From assembly GCF_036010505.1 (NCBI RefSeq), contig NZ_CP108569.1, forward strand, positions 682,001 to 746,000: a stretch of 64,000 nt of DNA, in the 5' to 3' direction. Both the position numbers and the translations under genes were made by a program. Position 1 is the stretch's first letter, and each line of letters begins with the position of its first letter. The DNA is from Streptomyces sp. NBC_01197 (GTDB lineage: Bacteria > Actinomycetota > Actinomycetes > Streptomycetales > Streptomycetaceae). The notes below the pieces were generated by a model. It was not told the DNA's origin, ran no database searches, and worked only from the letters and a program-made list of their open reading frames with translations. Of this stretch, positions 1 through 7,553 are shown piece by piece.

Positions 1-186
1 GCCGCGCAGGTGATCCCCGTCGACACGGTCGTGCTGTGCACCGGTCAGGAACCGCGCCGTGAGCTGTACGAGTCGCTGTGCGCCGCCGGCCACCGGGTGC
101 ATGTGATCGGAGGCGCCGATGTGGCGTCCGAGCTGGACGCCAAGCGGGCCGTACGCCAGGGGACCGAACTGGCCGCGAGCGTCTGA
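1..186 (+). CDS. fadH: 2,4-dienoyl-CoA reductase, C-terminal end (partial)
   Basis: This is the last 61 codons of a gene that begins before the window, ending in TGA at 184-186. The readable tail contains TGQEPRRELYESL followed by a glycine-rich turn (HVIGGADVASELDAKRAVRQG). That is the usual end of the NADPH-binding half of bacterial FadH-type 2,4-dienoyl-CoA reductases (old-yellow-enzyme barrel plus FMN/FAD/Fe-S), which act in beta-oxidation of unsaturated fatty acids. Only this end is visible, so cofactor sites upstream cannot be checked; a related OYE-family enediol or amine dehydrogenase is the main alternative. Confidence 0.75.
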   Translation, partial: AAQVIPVDTVVLCTGQEPRRELYESLCAAGHRVHVIGGADVASELDAKRAVRQGTELAASV

Positions 187-196
187 GCCACCGTCC

Positions 197-362
197 TAAG
201 GGCTGTCCCGCAATTCCTGGTGGATCAGCGCGCGGCGTCAGATGCGGTGCATCGCAAGGCGGAGGGACGTCCGCATACTGGATGTATGTGGACGTTCCGA
301 CAACGCGGCGAGGTGCCGTAGCTGTCGTCGCGCGCCCGCCGGGAATTGCGGGACAGCCCTTA
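197..362. repeat. 166-bp intergenic element bounded by perfect 21-bp inverted repeats
   Basis: Positions 197-217 and 342-362 are exact reverse complements (core GGGCTGTCCCGCAATTCC). The interior carries no credible gene. The heptamer GCCACCG occurs at 187-193 and again directly after the element at 363-369, which would be a target duplication if the left boundary is 194. The element lies between the fadH stop and the padR promoter. I believe similar sequences recur between genes in Streptomyces chromosomes, but that is from memory. It could be a MITE, a REP-like element or simply a large transcribed hairpin. Confidence 0.75.
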
Positions 363-445
363 GCCACCGCATCGCGGCCGCGCCCGGTGGCGCGATGCGG
401 CAGCCCCCGGTGTCCCGGTGCGGCGGCTCCCGGTCTGGATCTCTC

Positions 446-451
446 TAGGAT
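446..451 (+). promoter_or_regulatory. -10 box TAGGAT for a leaderless padR transcript
   Basis: TAGGAT fits the actinobacterial TANNNT -10 box and ends six bases before the ATG at 458. This places the transcription start at or next to the start codon. No Shine-Dalgarno sequence precedes the ATG. No clear -35 was picked out. Confidence 0.5.
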
Positions 452-457
452 GCCCGC

Positions 458-988
458 ATGTCCCTCCCGCACGCGATCCTCACCGCCCTGCTCGAAAAGC
501 CGTCGTCCGGGCTGGAGCTGACCCGACGGTTCGACAGGTCGATCGGTTACTTCTGGTCGGCGACGCATCAGCAGATCTACCGCGAACTGGCGAAACTGGA
601 GCAGTCCGGCTTCATCCGCCCGCTGCCGCAGCAGCCCTCGCGGGGGCGGAGGCGGGAGTACGAGGTCCTGCCCGAAGGGCGCGCGGAACTGACGGCCTGG
701 GTGGCCAGACCGGAGGATCCCCGAACGGCACGCGATCCCCTGCTGCTGCGGCTCCGGGCGGCTGCCATGGTGGGGACGCACGGCCTCGGAGCCGAGCTGA
801 CGCGCCACCTCAGGCTGCACGAGAAGCAGTTGGCGGAGTACCTGGCCATCGAGGAGCGGGACTTCTCGCGCCCCGGCCTGCCCCCGGAGGACCGTCTCCA
901 GCATCTGGTGCTCCGGGCCGGAATCGGTCTGGAGAAGTACTGGACAGAGTGGCTCACGGAGGTACTGGCGGAGTTCACCGACCACTGA
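458..988 (+). CDS. PadR family transcriptional regulator
   Basis: A 176-residue protein. Residues about 1-80 form the PadR winged helix: MSLPHAILTALLEKPSSGLELTRRF, then the recognition region and a wing with RGRRREYEVLPEGRAEL. Residues about 90-175 match the C-terminal helical dimerisation domain (Vir_act_alpha type). PadR proteins are usually repressors of nearby exporters or phenolic-stress genes. Here the neighbours are a fatty-acid enzyme on one side and a DUF2510 membrane protein on the other, so the target is not obvious. The ATG at 458 is chosen because it starts at the conserved N-terminus and sits 6 nt after a TAGGAT box. Family assignment is firm; ligand and target are unknown. Confidence 0.88.
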   Translation: MSLPHAILTALLEKPSSGLELTRRFDRSIGYFWSATHQQIYRELAKLEQSGFIRPLPQQPSRGRRREYEVLPEGRAELTAWVARPEDPRTARDPLLLRLRAAAMVGTHGLGAELTRHLRLHEKQLAEYLAIEERDFSRPGLPPEDRLQHLVLRAGIGLEKYWTEWLTEVLAEFTDH

Positions 989-1076
989 TGCCGGTCCGGC
1001 CCGGGCCGACGCGTGACGCGGCGGCGGCCGGACGCACTCCCCCGACCCGATTCATGTGATTTTCACGCAGTCCGGC

Positions 1077-1082
1077 TACGGT
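1077..1082 (+). promoter_or_regulatory. -10 box TACGGT, leaderless start of the DUF2510 gene
   Basis: TACGGT lies exactly seven bases before the GTG at 1090, and no ribosome-binding sequence is present. This spacing is typical of leaderless actinobacterial mRNAs, and it argues for 1090 over the in-frame GTG at 1081, which would overlap the -10 box. Confidence 0.55.
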
Positions 1083-1089
1083 GGCGGCT

Positions 1090-2004
1090 GTGACCCAGAT
1101 GAGCCCGCCCGGATGGCACAGAGACCCCGGGTATACAGGAATAGGCCCTGTCCAGGAACGCTGGTGGGACGGCGCCCAGTGGACCGACCAGCTGCGTATG
1201 CCGCCTGCCGCGACCCGGCGGCGCCGGTTGCGGATCGGCGCCGCGGTCACGGCCGCCGTGGTGGTCCTGGCGGCCGTCGGAGGCGGCATCTATCTGCTGA
1301 GCAACGGATCGGGCTCCGGGCACACATCGGACGCGGCGACCGCCCCGTCCACGGCGCCCAGCCGCCCCGGGACGCCGGGCGGCGGTGACGGGAGCGGTCA
1401 GAACGGCGGCGGCAGCGGCGGTGACCAGGGCCCCGGGCAGGCACCGCAGACCGAGGACGGCTACGCCACCGACGCGGCCAGCGGGATCAGCATCCCGGTG
1501 CCGAAGGGCTGGACCGGCCAGTCGGGGACCGTCGGGGCCGGCGTGACCATCGGCAAGTACACCTGCCCGGACGGAGCCGGCGCGAACGGCAAGGCCGCAC
1601 AGTGTGTGCGCGGCGGGGTGTTCTCCGAACCGGCGCTCGCCCTGAAGATCTCGGCGACCGACCCGGAGACCGCCGCGAAGAAGGACATAGCCGGCAATGC
1701 CAAGGAGTCGTACGGGGAGTCCTCTTCGGGGATCACCTCGCACCAACTGCTGAAGTCCGAGGCCGTCACGGTGGCCGGCCGGCAGGGCTATCTGGTGCGC
1801 TGGAAGGTGGTGACGGAGAAGGGTGACGACGGGTACGTCCAGTCGCTGGCTTTCCCGTCACCGGGGGCCGACGGAATGCTGATCGTCGTCCGCTCCGGCT
1901 TCGACATCAACTCCAAGGCGCCCGCGCTCTCCGTCATGGACCAGATCACCAAGGGGATCAAGGCGGCGCCCACTTCGGGGACCGGGTCGGGCCAGGGCGC
2001 CTGA
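1090..2004 (+). CDS. DUF2510 domain, single-pass membrane protein with extracytoplasmic domain
   Basis: About 304 residues. The N-terminus carries the DUF2510 signature (PPGWHRDPGY ... ERWWDGAQWTDQ), a short cytosolic domain common in actinobacterial membrane proteins. An Arg-rich stop and one transmembrane helix follow (about residues 45-70, IGAAVTAAVVVLAAVGGGIYLL). Then comes a 60-residue Gly/Ser/Pro/Thr linker and a globular extracellular domain to the end (from about SGISIPVPKGWTG), which reads like an unnamed ligand-binding or PsbP-like fold. Function is unknown. GTG 1090 is preferred on promoter spacing; GTG 1081 and ATG 1099 are alternatives in the same frame. Confidence 0.8.
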   Translation: MTQMSPPGWHRDPGYTGIGPVQERWWDGAQWTDQLRMPPAATRRRRLRIGAAVTAAVVVLAAVGGGIYLLSNGSGSGHTSDAATAPSTAPSRPGTPGGGDGSGQNGGGSGGDQGPGQAPQTEDGYATDAASGISIPVPKGWTGQSGTVGAGVTIGKYTCPDGAGANGKAAQCVRGGVFSEPALALKISATDPETAAKKDIAGNAKESYGESSSGITSHQLLKSEAVTVAGRQGYLVRWKVVTEKGDDGYVQSLAFPSPGADGMLIVVRSGFDINSKAPALSVMDQITKGIKAAPTSGTGSGQGA

Positions 2005-2037
2005 CCTGCACCCTGGCACCCGGCCTCTCAGGTCAGG

Positions 2038-2352
2038 TCAGGGAAGTACGAGCCAGTCGGCGGCGACTGCGGCCACCAGGCCCACGCACAGCAGCCAACT
2101 GGCGATCCTGGTACGGCCGCTGCGGCTGAGTTCGATGACCACACCGCAGAGGATCAGTGCCATCCCGTAGTCGGCCACGACCAGCAGGGACGACCGGCTG
2201 GTGATCCGTTCCGCGAGCACCAGCGCGACGGCGGCCATCATGACGGATGCCACCGCTATCCGTATCCTCCGGGCCTGACGAGGCGTCAGGCCCGGCTTTC
2301 CGGGCTCGGTCAGGTCCGTGTCCACCGCTTCGCTCTGGTCAGGAGTGCTCAT
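2038..2352 (-). CDS. small three-helix membrane protein, unknown function
   Basis: A 104-residue protein beginning MSTPDQSEAV. It has a charged N-terminal segment of about 30 residues and then three hydrophobic helices (about 32-50, 57-75 and 82-102). The ATG at 2352 is taken because upstream sequence in the same frame is arginine/proline-rich and unlike coding sequence for such a protein. It is transcribed divergently from the GNAT gene at 2552. I do not recognise a family; small proteins of this layout are common and uncharacterised in Streptomyces. Confidence 0.65.
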   Translation of the reverse strand: MSTPDQSEAVDTDLTEPGKPGLTPRQARRIRIAVASVMMAAVALVLAERITSRSSLLVVADYGMALILCGVVIELSRSGRTRIASWLLCVGLVAAVAADWLVLP

Positions 2353-2551
2353 GAGCGGGAATCGTAACGGAGGGCGCGGGCGGTCGGCGCCGACGCAGCC
2401 CGGTCCGGTTCCGGCGAGCGGCCCCTGACGCCGTCGGACAGGGCGGATTTCTCCGCCGCTGCGGCCTCCCGGGGCGGGCCGGGAGATACTGGCCGGGCTG
2501 AGTTCACGGAGGCGCCGGTCTCCACTCCCCCGTATCGAGGTGGCCGACGCC

Positions 2552-3070
2552 ATGACCCTGCGCTACTTCCGAGAGAACGGCCTGCTCGTTCTGGAGACGG
2601 ACCGGCTCGTCCTGCGTGAGCAGTCGCCCGCCGCGGCCGCTGTGCTCGCCGAGGGCGACACGGCAGGACTCGACTGGCTCGACGCGGCTCCGGGCAGCGG
2701 GACACAGATCGCCGGGAAGATGGTGGCGATGGCCGCCGAAGCCGGGGCGCACCTGCCCGGGTGGGGGCTGTTCGTGATCCAGCGCGCCCGCGACGGCGTC
2801 GCGCTGGGCGGGATCGGATTCCACGGGCCGCCGTCCGAAGGCGCGGTGGAGATCGGCTACGACCTGACGGAGTCGGCGCGGGGCGCGGGCTGGGCGACGG
2901 ACGCGGTGATCGCGCTCACCCGCTGGACCTTGCGGCTCCCCGCTGTGCACACGGTGCTGGCCACGACGGACCCGGGCAATCTGCCCTCGCAACAGGTCCT
3001 GCTCCGGGCCGGGTTCACCCGGCGCGCCGACCTGGACGGGTTGTGGGCGTACGAGCTGACCGCCGCCTGA
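2552..3070 (+). CDS. GNAT family N-acetyltransferase (RimJ/RimL-like)
   Basis: 172 residues. The opening TDRLVLREQSP is the classical beginning of RimJ/RimL-type acetyltransferases. The middle GGIGFHG and EIGYDLTESARGAGWATDAV correspond to the acetyl-CoA pyrophosphate-binding motif A (R/Q-x-x-G-x-A region), and the end TDPGNLPSQQVLLRAGFTRRADLDG is the usual alpha4/beta7 region. It probably acetylates a protein N-terminus or a small molecule; the substrate cannot be read. ATG 2552 is preferred over the in-frame GTG at 2540 because GAGG at 2537-2540 then serves as its ribosome site. Confidence 0.82.
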   Translation: MTLRYFRENGLLVLETDRLVLREQSPAAAAVLAEGDTAGLDWLDAAPGSGTQIAGKMVAMAAEAGAHLPGWGLFVIQRARDGVALGGIGFHGPPSEGAVEIGYDLTESARGAGWATDAVIALTRWTLRLPAVHTVLATTDPGNLPSQQVLLRAGFTRRADLDGLWAYELTAA

Positions 3071-3132
3071 CCTGCCGGGTCGGCCGCATTCCATCCGCCG
3101 GCCACCCGCTGGCCCTGTCGTCACCGGCTGCC

Positions 3133-3684
3133 CGCAACGCCGACCACGGGCTGCTGCCCAGTGTCTTCGCCGGGCCCTACGTGGAGCTCAAACCGGATCT
3201 CGCCTTCGTCGTCGACGACGGCAGCGGCCTCGCCGTCGGGTACGTCGTCGGCACCGCGGACACCGCGCGGTTCGTGGAACGCTTCCGTACGGAGTGGCTG
3301 CCCGAGGTCGCCGGACGCTACCCGGAACCGGCCGGGCCGCCGCGGACACCGGCCGATCAGATGGCCGTGCTCCTGCACCGCCCCGAGCGCATGCTGGTGC
3401 CCGAAGTGGCCGCGTACCCCGCCCATCTGCACATCGATCTGCTGCCCGGCCATCAACGAGCCGGGTGCGGACGGGCGCTGATGACGCGGTTCCTCGGCAC
3501 GCTGGCGGAGCACGGCGTGTCCGCCGTCCATGTGGGTATGGTCACGGCCAACACCCCGGCGCGAGCGTTCTACGACCGGCTCGGGTTCCACGAGATCCCG
3601 GTGCCGGACGCGGGCCCGCTGACCTACCTCGGCCGTGGCACCGGCGACCATACGTCCGTCCACCCGCCTACCCTGGCACGATGA
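3133..3684 (+). pseudogene. GNAT acetyltransferase, 5'-truncated
   Basis: The reading frame encodes a clean GNAT core (VFAGPYVELKPDLAF ... HPAHLHIDLLPGHQRAG-type CoA loop ... ARAFYDRLGF) closely resembling the intact neighbour at 3731-4372. The first 20 or so residues of that paralogue have no counterpart. A short RNADHG remnant is joined directly to LLPSVF, where the intact gene has about ten more residues (DATALYHDPD). No ATG, GTG or TTG exists in frame between the preceding stop at 3070 and the conserved core. The nearest start codon lies inside the preceding gene. I read this as a decayed copy of a tandem pair, though translation by coupling from the previous gene cannot be excluded. Confidence 0.65.
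3669..3674 (+). promoter_or_regulatory. possible -10 box TACCCT for a leaderless start at 3681
   Basis: TACCCT ends six bases before the ATG of the 17-codon frame at 3681, the same arrangement as at padR and the DUF2510 gene. It lies inside the end of the truncated GNAT frame. It would give the intact GNAT gene its own promoter. Confidence 0.35.
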
Positions 3685-3734
3685 CCACCGAACCCGCCTC
3701 GGCCCCGCCCGGCTCCCCGGCGGCCGCCCGATGA
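3681..3734 (+). CDS. 17-codon overlapping leader peptide frame upstream of GNAT gene
   Basis: The frame MTTEPASAPPGSPAAAR starts with an ATG that overlaps the preceding GNAT stop (ATGA at 3681-3684). It ends with a TGA that overlaps the next GNAT start (ATGA at 3731-3734). This double 4-base overlap would couple translation through to the intact acetyltransferase. It may be a leader peptide, or the stub of a gene lost when the tandem copies rearranged. No family is recognisable in so short a peptide. Confidence 0.4.
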   Translation: MTTEPASAPPGSPAAAR

Positions 3735-4372
3735 GTATCGAGATCCGGCCCTTCCAGCCCTTCGACCTGCCGGGCATGTACCGGGTGTGCCTGCGCACCG
3801 GTGACTCGGGCGGCGACGCCACCGCGCTCTACCACGACCCCGATCTGCTGGGCCATGTGTTCGCCGGCCCCTACCCGGCCGCCGATCCGGGCCTGACCTT
3901 CGTGGCCGCGGACGCGTTCGGGGTCCTCGGTTACGTGGTGGCGACCGCGGACTCCGCCGCGTACGAGAAGTGGCGGGAGCACCACTGGTACGCCCCGCTG
4001 CGGCTGCGCCACCCGGAGGCCATGGCGGACGATCCGGGCGACGGCAGCCGGGACTGGCAGCTGGTGGCGCAGCTCCACCGGAAACCGCTCGCCGAAGGCG
4101 ACCCGCTGTACGAGAGCCATCCCGCGCATCTGCACATCGACATCCTGCCGCGCGGCCAGGGCGCCGGGCTCGGGCGGCGTCTGATGTCGGCCCTGCTGGA
4201 AGCTCTGCGGGCACGCGGGGTGCGGGGGCTGCACCTCGGGGTGGGCGGCGGAAACCCGGGAGCACGCGCCTTCTATCTGGCGCTCGGCTTCACCGAGGCC
4301 CGGCGGCACGACTGGGGTTCGGTGATAGTGCTGGATCTGCGGGACGGGGCGGCCCGGCGCAGCAGCACCTGA
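3731..4372 (+). CDS. GNAT family N-acetyltransferase
   Basis: 213 residues, MSIEIRPFQPFDLPGMYRVCL at the N-terminus. The CoA-binding segment is HIDILPRGQGAGLGRRLMSALL (R/Q-G-x-G-x-G/A), followed by GARAFYLALGF. Length and domain order are normal for a single-domain GNAT related to O-GlcNAcase-associated acetyltransferases in actinobacteria. It is the intact member of a tandem pair; the copy at 3133-3684 has lost its N-terminus. Its start overlaps the stop of a 17-codon frame. A strong hairpin terminator follows at 4439-4474. The substrate is unknown. Confidence 0.82.
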   Translation: MSIEIRPFQPFDLPGMYRVCLRTGDSGGDATALYHDPDLLGHVFAGPYPAADPGLTFVAADAFGVLGYVVATADSAAYEKWREHHWYAPLRLRHPEAMADDPGDGSRDWQLVAQLHRKPLAEGDPLYESHPAHLHIDILPRGQGAGLGRRLMSALLEALRARGVRGLHLGVGGGNPGARAFYLALGFTEARRHDWGSVIVLDLRDGAARRSST

Positions 4373-4438
4373 GCGCCGGCCAGTGCGGTCGCGCCGATCA
4401 CAAGCCGCTCGAAGAGCCGCCGGCCGATCGCGTGCACA

Positions 4439-4474
4439 CAGGTCAGGGACCGTCCTCGGACGGCCCCTGACCTG
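4439..4474. terminator. bidirectional hairpin terminator between GNAT and GH31 genes
   Basis: 4439-4455 pairs with 4458-4474: a 17-bp stem with one A/C mismatch and a tiny loop. It lies between convergent genes ending at 4372 and 4498. Streptomyces terminators commonly lack a U-tract, and this fits that form. Confidence 0.8.
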
Positions 4475-4497
4475 CCTCGTGCTGCTCGGGAGAGCGC

Positions 4498-7167
4498 TTA
4501 GCCCCGCAGAGTCACCGAGAAGCCGTGGCCCGTGGAGAGCGACGGCGTCCTGATCTCGGTCACGCCGGTGGCCGGGTCCGTGTACCAGCCGGACTCGGCC
4601 GCCGCGAACGCCTTCGCGGAGTCCAGCCGGGGCAGCTTGCCGCCCGCCATGGCCACCTTGGACGGTGCGTCCTTGGCGTGCACCGTGAAGGTGTACGAGC
4701 GGGAGGCGGGCTTGCCCGTGTAACTGCCCACGCTTTCACCGACCTTGATGGTCGTGGCGCCCTTGCCGTGCGTGGGGGCCTTCACCTGGAGGTGCTGGGT
4801 GGCCGACGAGCCCTCCGCGAATTTCCGCGTCACGCCGTCGTCCTCGTACAGCGTGTAGTCCGTGGTGCCCTTGGGGTAGATGTCGTAGTCGAGTTCGCTC
4901 TTGTCCCGGGTCTCCCAGGACGTCGTGCCCTTGGGCCACATCGGCACGATCGAGCCGCCCTTGACGAACAGCGGGAGGGTGTCGAGCGGCGCCTTGTAGC
5001 CGTTGACCGTGGTCGGGCCCTGGTAGGTCTTGCCCGTCCAGTAGTCGGTCCAGGTGCCCTTCGGCAGGTAGATGCCGTTGCGGACGTCGGTGTCGCTGTA
5101 GACGGGCGCCACCAGGAAGTCCGAGCCCGACATGAACTCGTACTTCGCGTCGGCCCCGAGCGTCGCCGGGTCGTCCGGGTACTCCAGCGACAGCGGGCGC
5201 ACCGATCCGACGCCGGTCTTCGTGGCGTCCTTGGACAGCGTGTACATGTACGGCAGCAGCCGCTCCTTCAACTGGAGGTACTTCCGGTTGATGGAGGTGT
5301 ACGGCTCACCGTCCAGCCAGGGCTGCTGGTCGTGCGGCTTCTTGGTGGTGATGTCGCTGGCCCAGCCGTCCATCGTCATGATGGCCGGCAGGAACGCCTT
5401 CCACTGGAGGTCACGGGCGTACATCTTGGGGTCGTGGCTGTAGATCGAGCCGACGTCACCGGTGTTGTACGCGATGCCGGACAGGGTCGCACCCGCATAG
5501 GTGGGAATCTGCCAGCGCAGGTAGTCCCAGGACAGCTTCTGGTCACCGCTCCAGAGCACTCCGCAGCGCTGGGCCCCGGCCCAGGAGACCGGCAGCCAGA
5601 CGAAGCCGCGGGCGTCGCTGTTGTCCTCGATACCGGCCTTGGCCTGGTCGCAGGCGTCGAGCGCCATACCGTAGCCGTTGCCGACCCACGCGACGTCCAG
5701 CTTGCGGACGCGCACTCCGGCCTTGGCCTCCTCGGCCTGGTTCGGCAGACCGTTCTGGGTCCAGAGGCCGAGCTGGGCGTGGTCCTTGTTCAGCCCCTCA
5801 CCGGTCTGCGGCAGGTTCTCGTAGCCGCAGCCGTAGCCGTCGTTGACGAGCATCCAGCCGAGCGGCATCTGGTTCTGGTTGTAGCCGTCCGCGATCTTGA
5901 GCGAGTCCAGGGTGTGGCGCTCGCCCCGGTTCGCGTTGTGCAGATAGCAGTCGGAGTCGCCCGGCTCAAGGCCGTACACCGGCGGCATGAACGGCTTGCC
6001 GACCAGCGAGGTGTACTGGCCGATCACCGACTTGGTGTCACCGGTGAAGTAGTAGGCGTCCAGGCGCCGTTCCTGCTGACCGGTCCTGACCGGTGAGCCG
6101 AAGTCGTACACCCCTGCCGTCATGGTGTTGCGGAAGACTCCGTATCCGGCACTGGAGATGTAGAACGGCTGGGAGTTGTTGTAGCCGCCCTCGTTCCAGT
6201 TGGTGTTGTTGCCGACGTTCATGACCTGGTCGCGGTGGGAGAAGCTGCCGTTCTGCTCACCGCCGCCGAAGAACTGCTCCTTGGCTCCGCGCTTCAGACT
6301 CTGCCGCATTCCGCCGGACGTCCAGCGCAGCGGGTCGGCCTCCGCCCAGATCACCGTGCGGTTGTCCGCCTTGTACAGGGCGAACGTCAGCGGCTTCTTG
6401 TAGACGCGCAGCACGACGCCCTTCGACCGGATCCCGTAGTAGGAACCGGCGTTGAAGGCGGAGGTGTGCGACTGGACCACCGGCTGCTTCTGGATCATGT
6501 GGCTGCCCGCAGGACCGGAGAGATCCCCGTCGGGGGACGCCTGGAGCCGCATCGTCTCGTCGGTGAAGAAGGAGGCGCGCGCCTTGAGGTCACCGGCCGC
6601 GATGTCGTAGGTGCCGTGCGATCCGCTGAAACCGGTCAGCTTGCCCGCGTCGGTGGGCTCCGGGAGATACGCCTTGCCGGTGAAGGAGTTGTTGTGCACG
6701 TCGTACGGGACGACCACCACGTGGTACGTGCCCGACGCCTTGGGGATGACCGTCGCCTCGGGGTCGGCGGTCCCGGCGCTCGACGCGACCTGCTTGTTGT
6801 CCTTGTCGTAGATGTACATGTCGAAGTCGTCGGTGGGGGTCTGCCACTGGATGGAGACCGGGACTCCCCCCTCGGGGTTGTCGTCCCATTGACCCGCCGG
6901 CGGGTTGACCGTCAGATCGAACCGGGCGCACTTGGCCTGGTCCGGATCGTCGGCTGTCGTACCGCACTTGTCGGGAGCGTCGACGGTGCCCTTGGCGTAG
7001 ACGGGGCTCTGCCAGGTGACGCTCTTCGTCCCGCTGTCGAGGACCCCCGACGGAGTCGCGGCCGCGTGTGCCTGGGACGCCGGGACGGTCAGGGTGGTGA
7101 GGGCGAGTACCAGCGCCGACACCGCGGCGGCCGCGCCCTGCCGGGGGCGGCTTCTGAGGATTCGCAA
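4498..7167 (-). CDS. secreted glycoside hydrolase family 31 protein
   Basis: About 889 residues from a TTG start with GGAG eight bases upstream. The signal peptide is LRILRSRPRQGAAA...PASQAHA (about 1-35). It is followed by a PPC-like beta domain (about 70-170, QWQTPTDDFDMYIYD), a GH31 N-terminal galactose-mutarotase-like domain, the catalytic barrel and a DUF5110-like C-terminus. The likely nucleophile is Asp491 in KLDVAWVG and the acid/base is Asp542 in WSGDQKLSWDYLRW. Family members cleave alpha-glucosidic or alpha-xylosidic links; the substrate here is uncertain. The gene is divergent from the beta-helix protein gene, with a LacI-type palindrome in the shared promoter region. Longer in-frame starts reach position 7431 but would bury the signal peptide. 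Confidence 0.85.
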   Translation of the reverse strand: MRILRSRPRQGAAAAVSALVLALTTLTVPASQAHAAATPSGVLDSGTKSVTWQSPVYAKGTVDAPDKCGTTADDPDQAKCARFDLTVNPPAGQWDDNPEGGVPVSIQWQTPTDDFDMYIYDKDNKQVASSAGTADPEATVIPKASGTYHVVVVPYDVHNNSFTGKAYLPEPTDAGKLTGFSGSHGTYDIAAGDLKARASFFTDETMRLQASPDGDLSGPAGSHMIQKQPVVQSHTSAFNAGSYYGIRSKGVVLRVYKKPLTFALYKADNRTVIWAEADPLRWTSGGMRQSLKRGAKEQFFGGGEQNGSFSHRDQVMNVGNNTNWNEGGYNNSQPFYISSAGYGVFRNTMTAGVYDFGSPVRTGQQERRLDAYYFTGDTKSVIGQYTSLVGKPFMPPVYGLEPGDSDCYLHNANRGERHTLDSLKIADGYNQNQMPLGWMLVNDGYGCGYENLPQTGEGLNKDHAQLGLWTQNGLPNQAEEAKAGVRVRKLDVAWVGNGYGMALDACDQAKAGIEDNSDARGFVWLPVSWAGAQRCGVLWSGDQKLSWDYLRWQIPTYAGATLSGIAYNTGDVGSIYSHDPKMYARDLQWKAFLPAIMTMDGWASDITTKKPHDQQPWLDGEPYTSINRKYLQLKERLLPYMYTLSKDATKTGVGSVRPLSLEYPDDPATLGADAKYEFMSGSDFLVAPVYSDTDVRNGIYLPKGTWTDYWTGKTYQGPTTVNGYKAPLDTLPLFVKGGSIVPMWPKGTTSWETRDKSELDYDIYPKGTTDYTLYEDDGVTRKFAEGSSATQHLQVKAPTHGKGATTIKVGESVGSYTGKPASRSYTFTVHAKDAPSKVAMAGGKLPRLDSAKAFAAAESGWYTDPATGVTEIRTPSLSTGHGFSVTLRG

Positions 7168-7553
7168 GGAGTGTTCTCCGTTCGTACCGAACAGCAAAAT
7201 GTGCAATGTCTGCGCAGACATGCTTGGAACACTGGTATTTCGAGCATCACAATTCACCTTGCGGTCAGTACATGTCAACGTTTCGGCGCGATCCGCACCC
7301 CTCGTCCGAGGCGGCCCCGGCCCGGGTCTCGCCCCGGTCACCGAGACCGGGGAGCGTGGACCGCCTCCCTCAAACGGCCCTTTATTCAACAGAGTTGGAG
7401 AAACCAAGGTCACCGTCAGCACTTTTTGCACAACTCTTGACGTGGCACACGCGCGGAGGAACGATCCAACCCATCAGAGAGCGCTCCCAACCCCATTCGC
7501 TCTTCACTTCTTGAAGGCTCAGCGTCGAGCCACCAACCGCGGGAGATTTCCCC
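7168..7553. other. 386-bp divergent promoter region between GH31 and beta-helix genes
   Basis: No coding sequence is supported here. The region is locally AT-richer than its surroundings (for example around 7425-7440) and contains a TTGACG hexamer at 7437-7442. A LacI-type palindrome lies at 7477-7488. It presumably holds the promoters of both secreted-protein genes. Confidence 0.6.
7477..7488. promoter_or_regulatory. LacI-family operator-like palindrome (GAGAGCGCTCCC)
   Basis: GAGCGCTC (7479-7486) is a perfect palindrome. The extended site resembles the GGGAGCGCTCCC boxes bound by carbohydrate-responsive LacI repressors such as CebR in Streptomyces. It lies about 65 bp before the beta-helix gene start, downstream of a TTGACG hexamer. 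The cognate repressor is not adjacent. Confidence 0.55.

Noticed and set aside
78..521. Long open frame crossing the repeat element and padR start
   Set aside because: It overlaps the fadH end, the inverted-repeat element and padR in a different phase; Arg/Pro-rich shadow typical of high-GC DNA.
2761..3120. Extended N-terminus for the truncated GNAT frame
   Set aside because: The frame is antiphase to the good GNAT gene at 2552-3070 and encodes no GNAT N-terminus there.
4525..6096. Plus-strand 523-codon frame across GH31
   Set aside because: Antisense shadow of the GH31 gene; GH31 motifs are on the minus strand with a signal peptide and terminator.
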